Source of the DNA: Hymenoscyphus infarciens
Lineage: Eukaryota; Ascomycota; Leotiomycetes; Helotiales; Helotiaceae
DNA: 64,000 nucleotides
Reading direction: 5' to 3'
NCBI GenBank assembly: GCA_001414345.1
Contig: LLCB01000123.1
Coordinates: 1-64,000 of the forward strand
In this document: positions 25,279 through 36,715 of the stretch, piece after piece
Position numbering within the stretch: the first letter of the stretch is position 1
Layout of the letters: every line of letters begins with the position of its first letter
Notes under the pieces: model-generated
What the model was told of the DNA's origin: nothing
Databases searched by the model: none
Seen by the model: the letters and a program-made list of their open reading frames with translations, nothing else
Position numbers and translations under genes: made by a program

Positions 25279-25370
25279 CTCCCCCCCCTTGAACACACCA
25301 TCTTCAACTTCAAAACATCGAGAGCAAAACAAGAAAAAAAAAACAATCTCTATATACAAACCAAAGAAAC

Positions 25371-26361
25371 TTACAAGCCGCCACGTCCCCGCGCCCCAAG
25401 CTCAAACATATTTCTGTCTTGCTCCGTCAAGGCTCTTGGAGTCATAATGGTGGAACGACTGAAGACCAGATATCCAGCTGGGACAACAAACGGCGAAGGG
25501 TTTGCTGCTCTAGCCAGGTCTGGGCTGTCGTGGACTCTTGGAGCATTTTGCTGTCTGGGATGGCGGATGATGGGGGAGTCTTGACGAATACCTCGCACAT
25601 CTCTGTTCTGAGGAGAGCCTCGCTCTTGCCTTCTCTCAACGCGTTCGTCTCCCCTCGCACCTTCACCACCAAGAGCCCTGTCACGTGGAGGACTTCGCTC
25701 TTGCCTTCTCACCTGCCTTCTCCCGACACGTTCGCCTTGGTCTATGCCCCTAGCACCTTCCTCGTTTAAAACTTCATTTTCAGGAACACGAACGCGCCTC
25801 ACCTCCACGACTTCCAAACTCACACTTCGCTCCCGTCGCCGCCTCTCCTCTGCTCCCTCCCTCGCACCTTCTTCCTCTCCACGCTCCACACTTCTAGATG
25901 GACTTCGAGGCATCGCCCTCAAAAACGCAGCATACTCCTCCCTCACACCCCTCCCCCTTCCCCTTCCCCCTCCCCTTGCTCGCTCTCTCTCCCTTCTCTC
26001 TCTCCGTCGCTGCGTCATGAATTCCCGTCGTACATTTGACATCCCGTGATTGTGATAATATGACGCTAAGTTATAAGGGGTAAATGTACGCGGGATTACA
26101 AAATTGGGATCTTCGGTTGAGAGACGGATCATTTCTCTATTCATTACGGTGGCGAGGCGCAGCCATGTCCAGTTTGGACCTCCTGTTTTATGTTAGTGTT
26201 TGTCTGTGAAATAAGTGAGAGGTGAGGAGTGTATAGTGGCTTAGAAAAGGGGCTTCGTTACGGCCTACGCGATGCTGGAGTGAGCGTTCTATGTTTGGGA
26301 GGTTGCTGAAGAAGAGGCGTTTTTCTTGGAGGGTCCAGTTTGGCTGTCGCGGGAACACCAT
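25371..26361 (-). CDS. Hypothetical Arg/Glu-rich disordered protein
   Basis: Exon 1 (26262-26361, ATG at 26361, MVFPRQPNWTLQEKRLFFSN) and exon 2 (25371-26182) join across an 80-bp GTAACG...ACAG intron with a CTAAC-containing branch region; phases agree and give 303 aa. Residues 1-90 look folded (PNWTWLRLATVMNREMIRLS, YNLASYYHNHG). The remainder is low complexity: RRRERRERERARGGGRGRGRG, SRSVERGEEEG and long R/E/G runs. This suggests an RNA- or chromatin-associated disordered tail, but no domain is recognised, so that is only inference. Plus-strand frames over the same DNA are composition shadows. Confidence 0.6.
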
Positions 26362-27224
26362 CTTGGGGGACTGTGTGGGTTCGTGTACGGAGAACTTCTG
26401 GAGAGAATAGCTATTGGGCTTTTGAAAGTCCCTATGGGTGTTTTGATCTCGCTTTTGGAGAGCTTCTGTCTGTTTGAGGTAGTGTACTCCCGCTTGCAGG
26501 TTGTAAGTGTAATCTTTGAAGTGGAAGTGAGATTGCGGGGTAAAAGATGTTATTACCTTGTCTGTTCACTGTTCTATGAATCACATCGTCTCAAGTGTTG
26601 ATTCACATCTCCTTGTATACTTTAGCTTCATATTCACTAGTAAGAGAGATGGGTTTCCTCCTGGATCACGAAGTCTTCTTGGTGATCAAAATGTTCTTAG
26701 TGAACATCAAGGATTACAGAGATTCTCGGATAATACTATGAGTTGGCTTAGAAGCCCTCAGGTACTGGATATAAGGGGTGTGGAGGTTTTTGATTTTTTT
26801 GGTTTTTCTTTACGAAAGCTAGGACCGTGCTACAAACAGATAATCAGAGCGCGCGAGCTTTGGTTTAGGTACGTGGAGTTGACATGCCTCGTAATGGCCC
26901 GTAAAACCGATGAAGTTCAGTTGTCATAACTATCTGGGGAAATTACCGTGGGAATTTCTCTAGTGGGCTAGAACGAGAACAAAGTACAAATTTACTGCCG
27001 CTGTTATTATCCAGCTGGTACATGCGTTTACTTATTCCCCACTAAACTTTCTATCTTCATATGGTAGTGCCAAAATTTGACGTTGCGCTGAAAGTGCTGC
27101 AAAGACTTATTTCTCGCCTTCTTGACAAGTGCACATCATTTCGCATGTCTCAAAGCATAACCATCGCCAGTAGAATAGTGTCGTGTTTCAAGTTAGTCGT
27201 TCTTGTTTAATATATCGTAATACT
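26362..27224. other. Intergenic, with a MITE end near 26985-27020
   Basis: A plus-strand frame at 26558-26929 is not supported. At about 26990-27015 TTTACTGCCGCTGTTATTATCC matches the right terminus of the CAGTAAATA-type MITE (its left part is not recognisable), so a decayed copy F probably lies here. Confidence 0.4.
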
Positions 27225-28114
27225 TTATAGGCTAGAAACTTCCAAATTCCTTACTGAGTATGTCGTATCTGCCACCGGGTCAACTCTTTTCTCTTCTGAC
27301 CTGGGAGTGAAAAAGACTTACTTGTTGTTGGTCCAGGCGAGCCTGAGGACCCTTCCATTTGAAGATTTATGATGCTAAAAATCCTATCAACCCCACTTTC
27401 TCCTCACTCCACGACATTCTCGCTCCGTAACTTTGACAGGAAAGAATAAGGAAGCACTCACAACCAAAATGCCTTCCCAACATACCCCTTCCCCACCTGA
27501 CTCGTTACCAATCTCCCATCCAACCAAAACCCAATCCCGACATTCCCACTCCCACTATCTTTCAGTTCCGCCTTAACGCTATGCCAACCTCCGGGATTAG
27601 GATACGCCTCGTCCTTCGCACTAACAATACTACTAGTATTGAAAGTATTAAAACTGATCTTCCCACTCCCCTTCCACTCGGCAATATCAATCTCGGGCGG
27701 CCATCCCTCCACGGCGGTAAGCCAGAATGCTGGCCATGTCCCTTTTGCCACAGGGGCTTGGAATTCGGCGCTGAAATTCAAGGCTCCCCCTGTTGAGACT
27801 GTGAATTGCTGTTTTGCGTGGATGGCACCGGAGAGGTAGTGGATTGCGATTTGTTGGCCCCCCTGGGAGGCTGGCTTTTGACCGGTAACAGGTTGGGCTG
27901 TGAGTGTTACTGTGTCATTTCCTGGGAGGGAAACGTGGGAAGCATCCATTCGGGCGCCTCCGTTGTGATCGCTTCCCCAGGGGTAGAGTTGATTGAATAA
28001 GTTGCTTAGGGTGGTGTTATCTGTGAAGGTGCTTTTGGGGATGAGGATTTTTTGGGAGGTTGCTGTTGTGGAAAGGAAGAGAGCGAGGACAAGCGAGGGG
28101 GCGTGGACTCGCAT
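27225..28114 (-). CDS. Secreted GH16-family glycoside hydrolase
   Basis: Three exons, 27462-28114, 27322-27383 and 27225-27268, with GTGAGT and GTAAGT donors; 759 nt, 252 aa. The N-terminus MRVHAPSLVLALFLSTTATS is a signal peptide. The catalytic ExDxxE signature of family 16 is seen as PPEIDIAEW (about residue 140), with a sugar-binding region WPAFWLTAVEGWP before it. The concanavalin-like fold ends IINLQMEGSSGSPGPTT and NTTYSVRNLEVS. N-glycosylation sites (NTTLSN, NDTV, NFSA, NTSS) fit secretion. Family 16 cleaves beta-1,3(4)-glucans or related wall and plant polysaccharides; the exact substrate cannot be told. There is no GPI signal or binding module. A short last exon of 44 nt is unusual but keeps the frame and the conserved end. 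Confidence 0.88.
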
Positions 28115-29519
28115 CTTGAAAGTATTTACTCAAAACGAGCGATAGGAGTTTTGATGGCTCGTTGCGAAAGACAAAAACGAGACCAACAAGAAGAAAAGAG
28201 AAAGATGTCCATGAGATTTTGTACAGTACCTCGCTCGGTAAATGCGGGGTACCCTGCTTGTTCCGATCGGCATGAACAACGTGTCGGAGTTGATGTTCGT
28301 ATACGAGTCCAGGAGGCTGATGAGAATGGCACACAAGTAGATTTTCGGTCGAAAACCATGCCGAACTACACTCTGACACTCTTCGAGCAGAGGTCGGTCA
28401 GTACCGCTACGTACGCGTTATCCGGGCCCCATGGGGACGAGATGACGAGGTACTAGTAGGAAGCCGCCGTGAGCTTGACGGACCATTACGAGCTCCTCTA
28501 TCAATCCGGGATGGCGGTGTACGTCGTGTTGCTGTGGCGGTTGTTGGTGTCGTCGTTGTTGTTGGAGTACTACCCCTGGTCGATGGAGGAGGGGTGCTTG
28601 ATTGAACGGGGGTTGGAAGTCGGGTTGGAACTGGGGGCTCTGGAACGGATGGTAGTAGGCCTGGTGTTGCTGTTGCTGTTGTCGTTGTTGTTGTACGGGT
28701 CGATCGATCCGATCAGCAGGCGGTCTACGCAAGATGTGCCTAAACGAGGATGTCGTCGGAAAAAAGTAAAATATCCACAATCGTGAGGATGAACTCATTT
28801 AGACATTCATGATTTATATCTGCCACAATTGGTATGGTAGGCTGCGGGAAACAAGTTTCAAGTATATTGAGTTTCCGGGTATAATGTGGGGTAGTACCTA
28901 GCACCCGGCAATTAAGCGAGTTTCCCCTGGCTTGTCGAATGATGCGATACCAAACAACTCAGAAAATGATGTCAGTCTATTCTGGGACGTATGATATAAA
29001 GAGGGTGGCCACCTCGGAGTAGAGCTTGTACGTAGCTCATATGAAAACCCACTATAGCTCCTTTCTCTAAAGGCTAAATAATGCAATTCTTATACACTTT
29101 CATAAGGTTATTAGATCAACTTAAGATTAATAAGTAGTTTATCTACACGCTTCATTGGTCAAAAAAGCGAACCAGAAAAGTAAATAGAGAATTGTGCAAG
29201 AAAGGTCTAAATAATTACGTGTCCCCTACCTATAGTGGGGGGGGGGCCGATCATATAGAACTGACTGGAAAGCTTGAAACTTAAATTGTTGGCGATAGAA
29301 CCAAATTCTTATCATTCTGTTTCGAATTCATCATCACTCTCTCTACGCTCGAGGCGTAACTCCACACCCACACCAAGTCTGTGTTTGACGAGTTGTGAGA
29401 AGTGGATTGCCGTGAAGTGCTGGCATTCAGGGGTGTGTTTGAGGACCCTGGCTCGTTGGCCTTGTACTCGAGGATATTTCAGTGGCTAATGACTCTGAAA
29501 TAGAAAATATATATCCGCA
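28115..29519. other. Intergenic; low-complexity frames, no supported gene
   Basis: At 28418-28798 the minus strand is open in two frames, one Gln/His-rich and one Thr/Pro-rich, over CAA/CAG-like triplets. Neither has a convincing start or domain, so it may be a decayed low-complexity gene. The rest (to 29519) shows nothing I can name apart from a G run near 29236. Confidence 0.4.
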
Positions 29520-29710
29520 GTATATCCGAGCGAAATGGTATCTCCGAGTTAGTATAGTGTTTTCAAGTTGAGATATAAGATTTCCGAGTAAGTGATATGT
29601 CTAAGGGGGAAAGATCTCCGAACCAAGTCCGAGTAAAGAATATGACTAAGTAATTTCTAAGTATAATCTCTCTGAGAAAAGTAGATCTCCGAGTAACATC
29701 CCCAAGTTCA
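29520..29710. repeat. Degenerate TCCGAGTAA-motif repeat array
   Basis: The motif CCGAG followed by TTAG, TAAG, TAAA or TAAC recurs at least five times (near 29528, 29546, 29583, 29627, 29690), often with ATATG-x-CTAAG or GATCT next to it. Spacing is irregular, roughly 20-60 bp, so it is a decayed tandem array rather than a clean satellite. Confidence 0.45.
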
Positions 29711-29883
29711 AATAATATATCCAAACTAAAATAATTAAAGAGCGTATTTGAAAACCCCATATATTCAGTCCAAGAGTCCTTAATAGCAAACGTAAGCCGC
29801 GAAAATCATTCAAAAAGAACAACGAAGCAGGTGTCAGTATCCATCATGTAGATCATTTCCGGCAGATGGCCTCCTCCGTTTCC

Positions 29884-30117
29884 TTAACTTTCCCACCATA
29901 CCCCTGGCCACCCCCAGTCGCAACTTGAGGGCAACCCTATGTACCAGTGACCTGAGTACCTACACCCCATCCTTCTCTTGTTTCTGTTGTCTTCTTGTCC
30001 AGCGCCGTTTCTACTACGACTACGACTACCTTCAGCTGGCTGTTGAGAACCCCAGTCTCCCTTATTCTTGTCGGACACAGGAGGTGGTGGGATCGTTCTT
30101 TTTCCTTTGTCGCTCAT
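29884..30117 (-). CDS. Possible small hydrophilic protein
   Basis: A 77-codon frame begins MSDKGKRTIPPPPVSDKNKG at a true ATG (30117) and continues DWGSQQPAEGSRSRSRNG before turning into a Cys/Trp-rich end that may read through an intron. The start looks like the disordered N-terminus of a small fungal protein. No domain and no second exon could be fixed, so this is a weak call. Confidence 0.3.
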   Translation of the reverse strand: MSDKGKRTIPPPPVSDKNKGDWGSQQPAEGSRSRSRNGAGQEDNRNKRRMGCRYSGHWYIGLPSSCDWGWPGVWWES

Positions 30118-30704
30118 TCTGGTTATGTATTACGAGTAATTGGGGTCAACCTTTTGCTTGTGAAGATCTGGTTGAAGCGATGAAAACGAATATTTGAAGA
30201 GGGAAGATCATTTTGCCCTTATATACTTTTGCAAGACGGCCCTTCTCACCTTATTCGGGTTAAGCATCAAAGAAAATGGGGTTTGGAAGGCCGTGTTATT
30301 CCTCTTTAACGCGAGTTGTGATAAGTTGTGATAAAGTGTGTAATTCGCGGGAAACGACAAAGAATCTGACATGGATTCAATAATCCCAACCAACACAACA
30401 AGCGAGCAAAGCTGAGATTGTCCTACAATCTCCCCCTTATAGATAGCGAAGTAAGCACTTTGTAGTGCTTTGGAATGTTGTAAGAATCATGCAATTCCTG
30501 TGGCAATGTCAGATCTTCTTTGGGATTTCACCACTACTTTACATAAGGGAACCCAGGATCTTTGACAATTCAATTTTCTTTCATATCGTGAGAGAGAGAT
30601 GACAGGTCTTTTCTGTTGCAAAATAACTCATGGGAAAAATTGTTGGCTTGGTTCCAGGATTCGTCCATTGATATATCTTTGTACACTTCTTTGAGGGCTT
30701 CCAA
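30118..30704. other. Intergenic, no gene seen
   Basis: Upstream of the putative small frame and downstream of the RED-like gene. No repeats or RNA genes are recognised. Confidence 0.4.
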
Positions 30705-32393
30705 TCACTTCTCGCCCTTCCTCCTCTCCATAGCAGCCAACACATATTTAGCACTATTAGCATCCCCCTTCCTCTTCTTCGGCCCCCTCTTTCTCTTCCC
30801 TTTCCCACCCTTTCCATCCTCCTCCCCATCATCATCCTCACCCCACTCACTCAACTTAATCCTCTTCCCATCCCCACCTTCCTCTCCATCATCTTGATCC
30901 TCAAATCTACTAGACCCAAAGCCCATATCCATATCCTCAGCATCCCGATCATCCTGGTGCAACATCTTTCTCCTCTTTTCGGCTTTAGCAGCTTCTTCCT
31001 CATCGGCAGGCGTTTTACTGGTGATGGGATTGAGTGTAGATGCTTTCTTGAGTGCGGCAAGAAGTGTTGGATCTGTGAGACCGGCTGGTTTCTTGGGTTC
31101 TGTTTCCGAGGCGGATGGTTTGTTATCGCCAAAGTAGTTTCGCCGTTGGGGTGGTGGAGGTGGTGGCATGCTTCCCACTTCTTTCTCTTTCTCTTCTTCT
31201 TCTGTGGTGGATGTTGCTTTCGCTTCTTTCTGCTCGACCTCCCCGTCTTCCTTTTCTTCCTCGTCTGAGGAATCCTCTTCAAGCCCGGCTAAAGGATCAT
31301 AGTCGTCCCCAACATCATCGAATATATCAATATCCTCAATCTCTTCTTCTGGTGGCTTTGGAATCTCCGGAACGACCATCCCTAGAGGCACAGCATCTTT
31401 GTCCGGCATCAATAGTCCGTGATCTTTTTTGATCTCGGGCTCGATTGGTGCTTTTCGGACTTTGCGCTTCTCCACTCCGTTTTCGTCAACCGTGATGAGG
31501 ACTTCTCGACCTTTGCTATCCTTTTCAATACGGCTCGTATTTCTTTTCTCTCCGACCTTCTTAAACTTCGCTCCAAGACTTGGAGCGGCAGCCTCCTTTG
31601 CTGCTAACCGGGCCGCTTTGAGTTCCGCGAGTATCTGATCTCGATTCCTCTTCTTCCCCGTAAGAGAAGGAGGAGCCATCTCCCCCTTCTTAACAACCTT
31701 CTCCTTAACGACAGCCTCCACATTCCTCTCCTCCAACTCATCAAACTCATCATCAACATCCTCCCCACCCTCATCCTTCTCCTCCTCCCCCAGCTTCCTA
31801 TCCTGCCCTTCCAGCACATCCATAACCCCCACCTCACCCCTCCTCGCCCTCTCAAGCAGTCCCCAATCTAAACCCTTCACTAACCCCGCCCTCTCACCAC
31901 CAACGCTATCCCCCAGAATCTCCTCACGGAGCTTGATAAATGTAGGCTCATCTATCTGATCCAACTTCATCATTTCTTCCAGCGCCTTGATTCGCTTAAC
32001 TTTATCGCTTTCTTCAGCTTCATCTTCGCGGCCTTTCGTTCTGTCTGTGTATCCTGCGGCGAGCTTTGCGCCTTTGGGGGCGGCTGTGGAGCGGAATTTC
32101 TTTTGGGAGGTGGAGGTGGGGTTGTTTTGCGCGGCGAGCTGGCGAGCGAATTCGTTGCTTTGGGAGTAGCCTACTATTGACCGTCTGTGAAGATTGGGGG
32201 GTTAGCAAGGTTACACACCTATGATATGTGTAGGAGGATGTACGTACGGTGTCATAGGTATTGAGCTCCTTGCCCTCGAACCCAGAGATGGCGTTGCTGC
32301 CGGATTTGAACCGCCATTTTTGGACTTGCTATCTGAAGAGGATTTTCGGGCTGGGGTATCTAATACGAGCTTACGGAATTGGTTGTTATTCAT
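30705..32393 (-). CDS. RED/IK-like spliceosomal protein
   Basis: Exon 1 (32248-32393) and exon 2 (30705-32184) join across a 63-bp GTACGT...ACAG intron; 541 aa. The N-terminal RED domain is marked by NNNQFRKLVLDTPARK, IPMTPRSIVGYSQSNEFARQ and, around residues 95-140, KLAAGYTDRTKGREDEAE and IKALEEMMKLDQIDEPTF. The middle and end are highly charged with Asp/Glu runs, a PPPPPPP segment and a basic end (KRKRGPKKRKGDANSAKYVL). Human RED/IK, with SMU1, joins the B complex during spliceosome activation, and the fungal relatives probably act in pre-mRNA splicing in the nucleus. Fungal copies are divergent, so the assignment rests on the N-terminal part. Confidence 0.75.
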
Positions 32394-32544
32394 GTTTGTG
32401 TCGTTGTCGCATAATTTTTGAGGTAGAATATTTGCTGATGTTGCGGGACACGACTTTGAGGTTGAAGTTCAGCCTTGCGTATCAGCGATAACCATGTTAT
32501 CGCCGCGACCAATCATAAGCTAAAAAGGGGTGAGGCTGGCTTTC
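32394..32544. promoter_or_regulatory. Upstream region of the RED-like gene
   Basis: Short 5' flank before the MITE-like remnant; no specific site identified. Confidence 0.3.
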
Positions 32545-32670
32545 GATGATGATATAAAAGCGGCAGTAAATGGCTCCTGTTCTAACCTTTTACAAGAATC
32601 GAATTGTTTCGTAGCTCTGCAATAACTTCAGGTTAATACTTCAAAAGGTTCCATAGCTACTCTTTTCGCG
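32545..32670. repeat. CAGTAAATA-type MITE, truncated copy E
   Basis: GATGATATAAAAGCGGCAG followed by TAAATGG matches the left terminus of the family, and TTCAGGTTAATACTTCAAAAG parallels the interior of copies A and C. A right terminus is not seen. Confidence 0.45.
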
Positions 32671-32814
32671 CGCTGGTCTCACGCATTTCAATACCTAGGA
32701 GGAGAACTCGAGAACAGGTATGAATTTTGATATTGTTTTGATTTTGATTTTTTCTCTTTCTCATATAGTCTTTTTGATTTTATTCTAAAATTTACGCCGT
32801 GTCCTGGGTATCTT

Positions 32815-33886
32815 TCACGCACTGTTGTCCTTTGCTTCCTGGTCCTGAATTGTTTTTGGTTTGTCGCTGTCAAGCTTCATCCCGAGTATCATTTTGACTT
32901 CGGGGCAGTATTCCAAGACGTGATCGACCTGCGATTTCACATCCCAAATCTGTTTCATAACGTTAGTAAAGGCCTCTCTCTCTATCTCTTTGCTCGAAGT
33001 TGAGTAGATGGAGCTTACCTGCTCATGATGCACACCCAACCACCCAATATGATATCCCAACGGCGCATCATCCCAAACACTCTCCACACTAAACGTCTTA
33101 CTGACATTCGCAATCGCATTCTGCGGCTCGGGAAGTTGGGCAAGACGATTACTCAACCACAAATCTTCCAACTCTCCACTCCCCTTCGGCCTTTTCTGCT
33201 TGTCCAACACCTCCAAAATCCTCGATACCTTCCTCAAAGACAGTCCCCCATTTCCACCATGTGTAGCATCCTTCGCCCACGGCGCCCCTATCCAATCATA
33301 CACCAAAAAATCATTCAGTGTCCGGGGTGCCGCGGCGCAAAAAATACTATCTGGTTGGAAAACCAACAGGTGTTCGGCGGGTGCGAGAATATCGCGGTAT
33401 AAATGGGAATCGGTGAACATCTGCGAAATGGTCTCCCGACTTTTGAGGGTGTAATTATCGGGTAATTCGAGGAAGGCGAGCTTCCCGGCTTCTTCGAGAC
33501 GGGAGAGGAGGGGGTAGGATCGCATGAATTCGATTGCGATTGGAGACCCCATGAACTTGAAGGTCCATTCTGGTGGGATTACGGAGGTCATGTGTGCAAA
33601 GAGCGCTGGCAGATGGGGGAGGGGTCGGGTTTCGACGAGGAAGGCGACTTTGGTGGGGTCATATTGTGAGGTGGGAGTGGTAGGTTTTGTACTCGTACTC
33701 GGAGATTCTAGGTAATTCGCATTGCTGGAGAGTTGGAGGGTATTCCAAGACCTGGGGTAGCATCAGGTTAGCAGAGAACTAGTAGTCTGCGGATCTGAAT
33801 ACTTACAGGTAATAAAACACTAGGAAAATGGACAGTAAAATGGCTACATTTACAAATATCTGGTTTCTCCGAGTCTGGAATTGCAT
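32815..33886 (-). CDS. DUF5672-type membrane-anchored protein
   Basis: Three exons: 33807-33886, 33019-33751 and 32815-32949, 315 aa. The N-terminus MQFQTRRNQIFVNVAILLSI continues as FLVFYYLSWN, a short basic tail plus one membrane helix, i.e. a type II anchor. A Ser/Thr/Pro stem (ESPSTSTKPTTPTSQYD) follows. The lumenal domain has KVAFLVETRPLPHLP, LLVFQPDSIFCAAA, DFLVYDWIGAPWAK, GGNGGLSLRKVSRIL and PLGYHIGWLGVHH, the pattern of the DUF5672 family, which resembles glycosyltransferases with a QPDSIF/DWIGAPW core. It probably works in the Golgi on glycans, by topology and fold resemblance only. The last intron (32950-33018) is 69 bp without a stop, so retention would add 23 residues in frame. 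Confidence 0.8.
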
Positions 33887-34540
33887 ATTGGATCAAAATA
33901 TAGGATCTGCAACATATACCAAGGAAAAGACGAGCCACAAAGGGAATGGGTTAAAGAAAATGGAAGTAAAGGAAAGTCTTTGACATGAAGAGAAGGGAGC
34001 TGTTGGATATACTTACTCGAGTACTGCGTTTTGAGGTGAGATTACGCCTCGCCCATACAATTCTCACGCGCGATTCCCTGCTGGACTGGGGCTGATGGCG
34101 TGGCCCGTAGATCTCCCCACCATTAATATCGGAAGCGAGAGCATAATCTTTTTTTAGTCTTTGATAGGAAATGGACTTTGGGAGCCATGATTCTGTTGTG
34201 TGAGGAATTGCAGGACAATTGCTTGAAGATTATTTACGAAGGTACCGGGCTCTCGTTGTCGATGTCTTGGGCTAGTGGACCCCCTAGCGAGAATCATAAC
34301 TTCTTGTCCAACACCAACCCCTTGATTAGTTCACAAGAATCTCAATACACCACATCAACAAATTGCATCATACTTCTCATTCTCTGTACTTGAAAGTATA
34401 TATTTATATAGGTTACTCATCCTACATTATTGCTAGGAGGATCCGATTTCCGATGCTGCTGCCTCCCCCTTTTCATAATAATTTCTATAGCTCTCTCTCG
34501 GATCGAAGTTCAATTCGCACATTTTCTTTAGTAGGTTATA
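33887..34540. other. Intergenic, no gene seen
   Basis: Holds the upstream region of the DUF5672 gene and the 3' side of the decayed 2EXR gene. Short plus-strand frames near 34178-34632 are not supported. Confidence 0.4.
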
Positions 34541-35849
34541 TTATCGATTCTCGCCCTCCTCCTCTGGTCCTCCAACCCTCCGAAAATAATAGTAATGCTC
34601 CTTTAACACAAAATTGGAATCCCGTTTTTTAGACCTATCCTCACTGGACCATTCAGGCTTTGAACCAGAACCCGTCAGCTCCAAAGATTCGATATCAGCC
34701 GTACAACCATGCATCTCCAAGTCTTCCCTTATCTCCTCCCTTTCAAGAGCCTGCTTCTCCATCGCCTCTTTATTTTCCAGATCAGAGTTTATGATCTCGA
34801 TCTCGCCACGTGTCTCTATTACGCCATGGACGATTTGAAGCAAAGTCATATTCTTAAGACGGCGGAAAAAATGCCCTTTCCCGTTGTTAAAGGGGTAATC
34901 GCTATCCATGTCCACAGCTAGGACAAGCATCGTGTATCTTGGAGTTGAAACGGAGAAAGAGAAGCTACCCAGAACTCAGCGCTTATCGCGAGACGTGTAG
35001 TCTTTTCCGCCACCTTATCAGTAACTGGGATCCGATGGGGTCCTAGTAACATATCACTATGTGCCTCGATATATTTCCCGTACAGCTCTTTCGTTTCCGC
35101 GTCTTGGATATCCCAACAATCGCCTTTTAGGTCGATGTTTGTGTTCCAAAACATGGTGTCGCATTGGAAGTTGATCCGTGTTTTGCAAGCTTGATTCCGG
35201 CGCAAGAGAATTAGTTCGTAGCCGCTTTTATGGCCTCGGAACGTGATTCTTGACATGCTGAGAGGATTTCGATCGAATAAGGGAAATCGAGTTGCCAACG
35301 TCCACCAAAACTCGCATCGACGTATCGGAAGTTATCCCAGAGAACGTTGTATAGTATGTGAATTGTCCGGGGACCAGGGAGTGCGTCAATCCAAATTTTT
35401 TGTCGAATTTCTGTTGGAAGAAAGGAAAATAAATGGAAGGTGGTAAATCCTTCCGCTTCTGTTGGCGAGAGATGATTTTCAACCGCTTGTGTTGGTGCAG
35501 AGATAATCTCTGAAATGCAGAAGGCTTGTTCGGGTTCGTCTTCATTCATTTCGGAATCCATAGTGTGGGATGAGTGGACTGATGAGGTCTCTGACTCGTT
35601 GTCGGATCTGTAGTCCTCTCCATCTGGGATGTTTATGTTGCTTTTGTCTGGTATCTCGTCTGATGTTCTTTGCGAATTTGGGTCTTGATATTCAGGATCG
35701 ATATAACCAAGGTCTAAATTCGTGCTGCTATCAGGATCTCTCTCGCTTACCGGTTGCACGAGGGTTGTATTTGGGTTCTCCAGGTCGTCTCGCTCGTGAC
35801 TGAACTCACTTCCCATATTTTCTGTTAGGTTTTTGTCTTTGTCTGCCAT
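34541..35849 (-). pseudogene. 2EXR-domain gene with two frameshifts
   Basis: The ATG at 35849 (MADKDKNLTENMGSEF; an in-frame ATG also exists at 36011) opens a long acidic, disordered region, then the 2EXR core FHLFSFLPTEIRQKIWIDAL with GPRTIHILYN and ILSACQESRSEAIKA. There the frame stops (35211), and the natural continuation, YELILLRRNQACKTRINFQ, is in another frame. A second break near 34930 separates SAEFWVASLSPFQLQDTR from MLVLAVDMDSDYPFNN, again in another frame, which runs to a stop at 34541. Both shifts have the same sense, as after single-base losses. I tested splicing: the only phase-compatible intron at the first break uses GTTCCG and would delete the conserved ESRSEA-K region, and none fits the second. 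2EXR proteins are numerous in these fungi and of unknown function. Confidence 0.6.
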
Positions 35850-36715
35850 TTCGAAATATCCAAACAGGGCTCCTGGAACACATACAGTTCGTGGCGCAAA
35901 AACAAAAAGCGCCAGAGGAGGTACAGCAGGAAGGTGGCTGTGCAGTAACCCTGACAGTAAGCGAGTGTTAAAGGGGCGGTGCACAAGCCAATCGCTCGCC
36001 AAGTGATTCATTTATCTTTGTAACTTGTCCATTGCGTTTAACTTTCCTCTACGTGTGTAAGAAATACTTGTGTTTGATTTCAACTGCGTGTGTTGCTTGT
36101 ATAGACTGGGGAAACCTATGCTTTAACATGCATCGATTAGTATTCTGGATACTCACGGATAGTGAATCAAGAACTTGAGTTCCTCATTCTTCTAACCCTT
36201 TTTGACCAACATTGTTAATTATCGTAGGCTATCTGGATGCCATATCTGGTAGGTGTGTAACGAGCTTGGACCGAAGTTCTTACCTGTCCTTTTCAGCACG
36301 AGTGTCATAACATTTCGTTTTGAGGACTGGATTGCGCAAAATAATTGTTTCTAGGCTGAATAAAGTTGTTCAAGATAATATTTCAAGTCGTGAGTTTTCA
36401 AGCAAAAAGGTAAAATAAAACTCTAAACATATCCAACTGCTACCTATGCATAAACCCAAAGAAGATGAAGTACAAAAATGAATTGAGGTGTCAAAGACCA
36501 GCCTTCTTATCGAAACAGAGAATTGAAACAAAAAGTAAGATACACATTATCTTTCACTTTATTTAAACTCTGGAACCAGCCCCCTCTTGAAAATAATGAT
36601 TTCCGGCGTCTTGTACTGAAACTCGACTGCACTTCTTGAAACACTCTTATGAAAATTGTTAGGTTCTGTATTTTCGGGCTCGAGAAAGTTCTTACAATTG
36701 TGTGTGTTCAATCCT
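35850..36715. other. Intergenic, no gene seen
   Basis: Upstream of the 2EXR pseudogene (frame open back to 36011) and downstream of the repeat-bearing gene. A minus frame at 36559-37026 is a shadow of the latter. Nothing else is recognised. Confidence 0.4.

Noticed and set aside
26558..26929. Plus-strand 123-codon frame as a gene
   Set aside because: No homology, no splice context, and the frame looks random.
28418..28798. Gln/His-rich or Thr/Pro-rich protein gene on the minus strand
   Set aside because: Triplet-repeat DNA keeps several frames open by itself; no start or conserved segment supports either frame.
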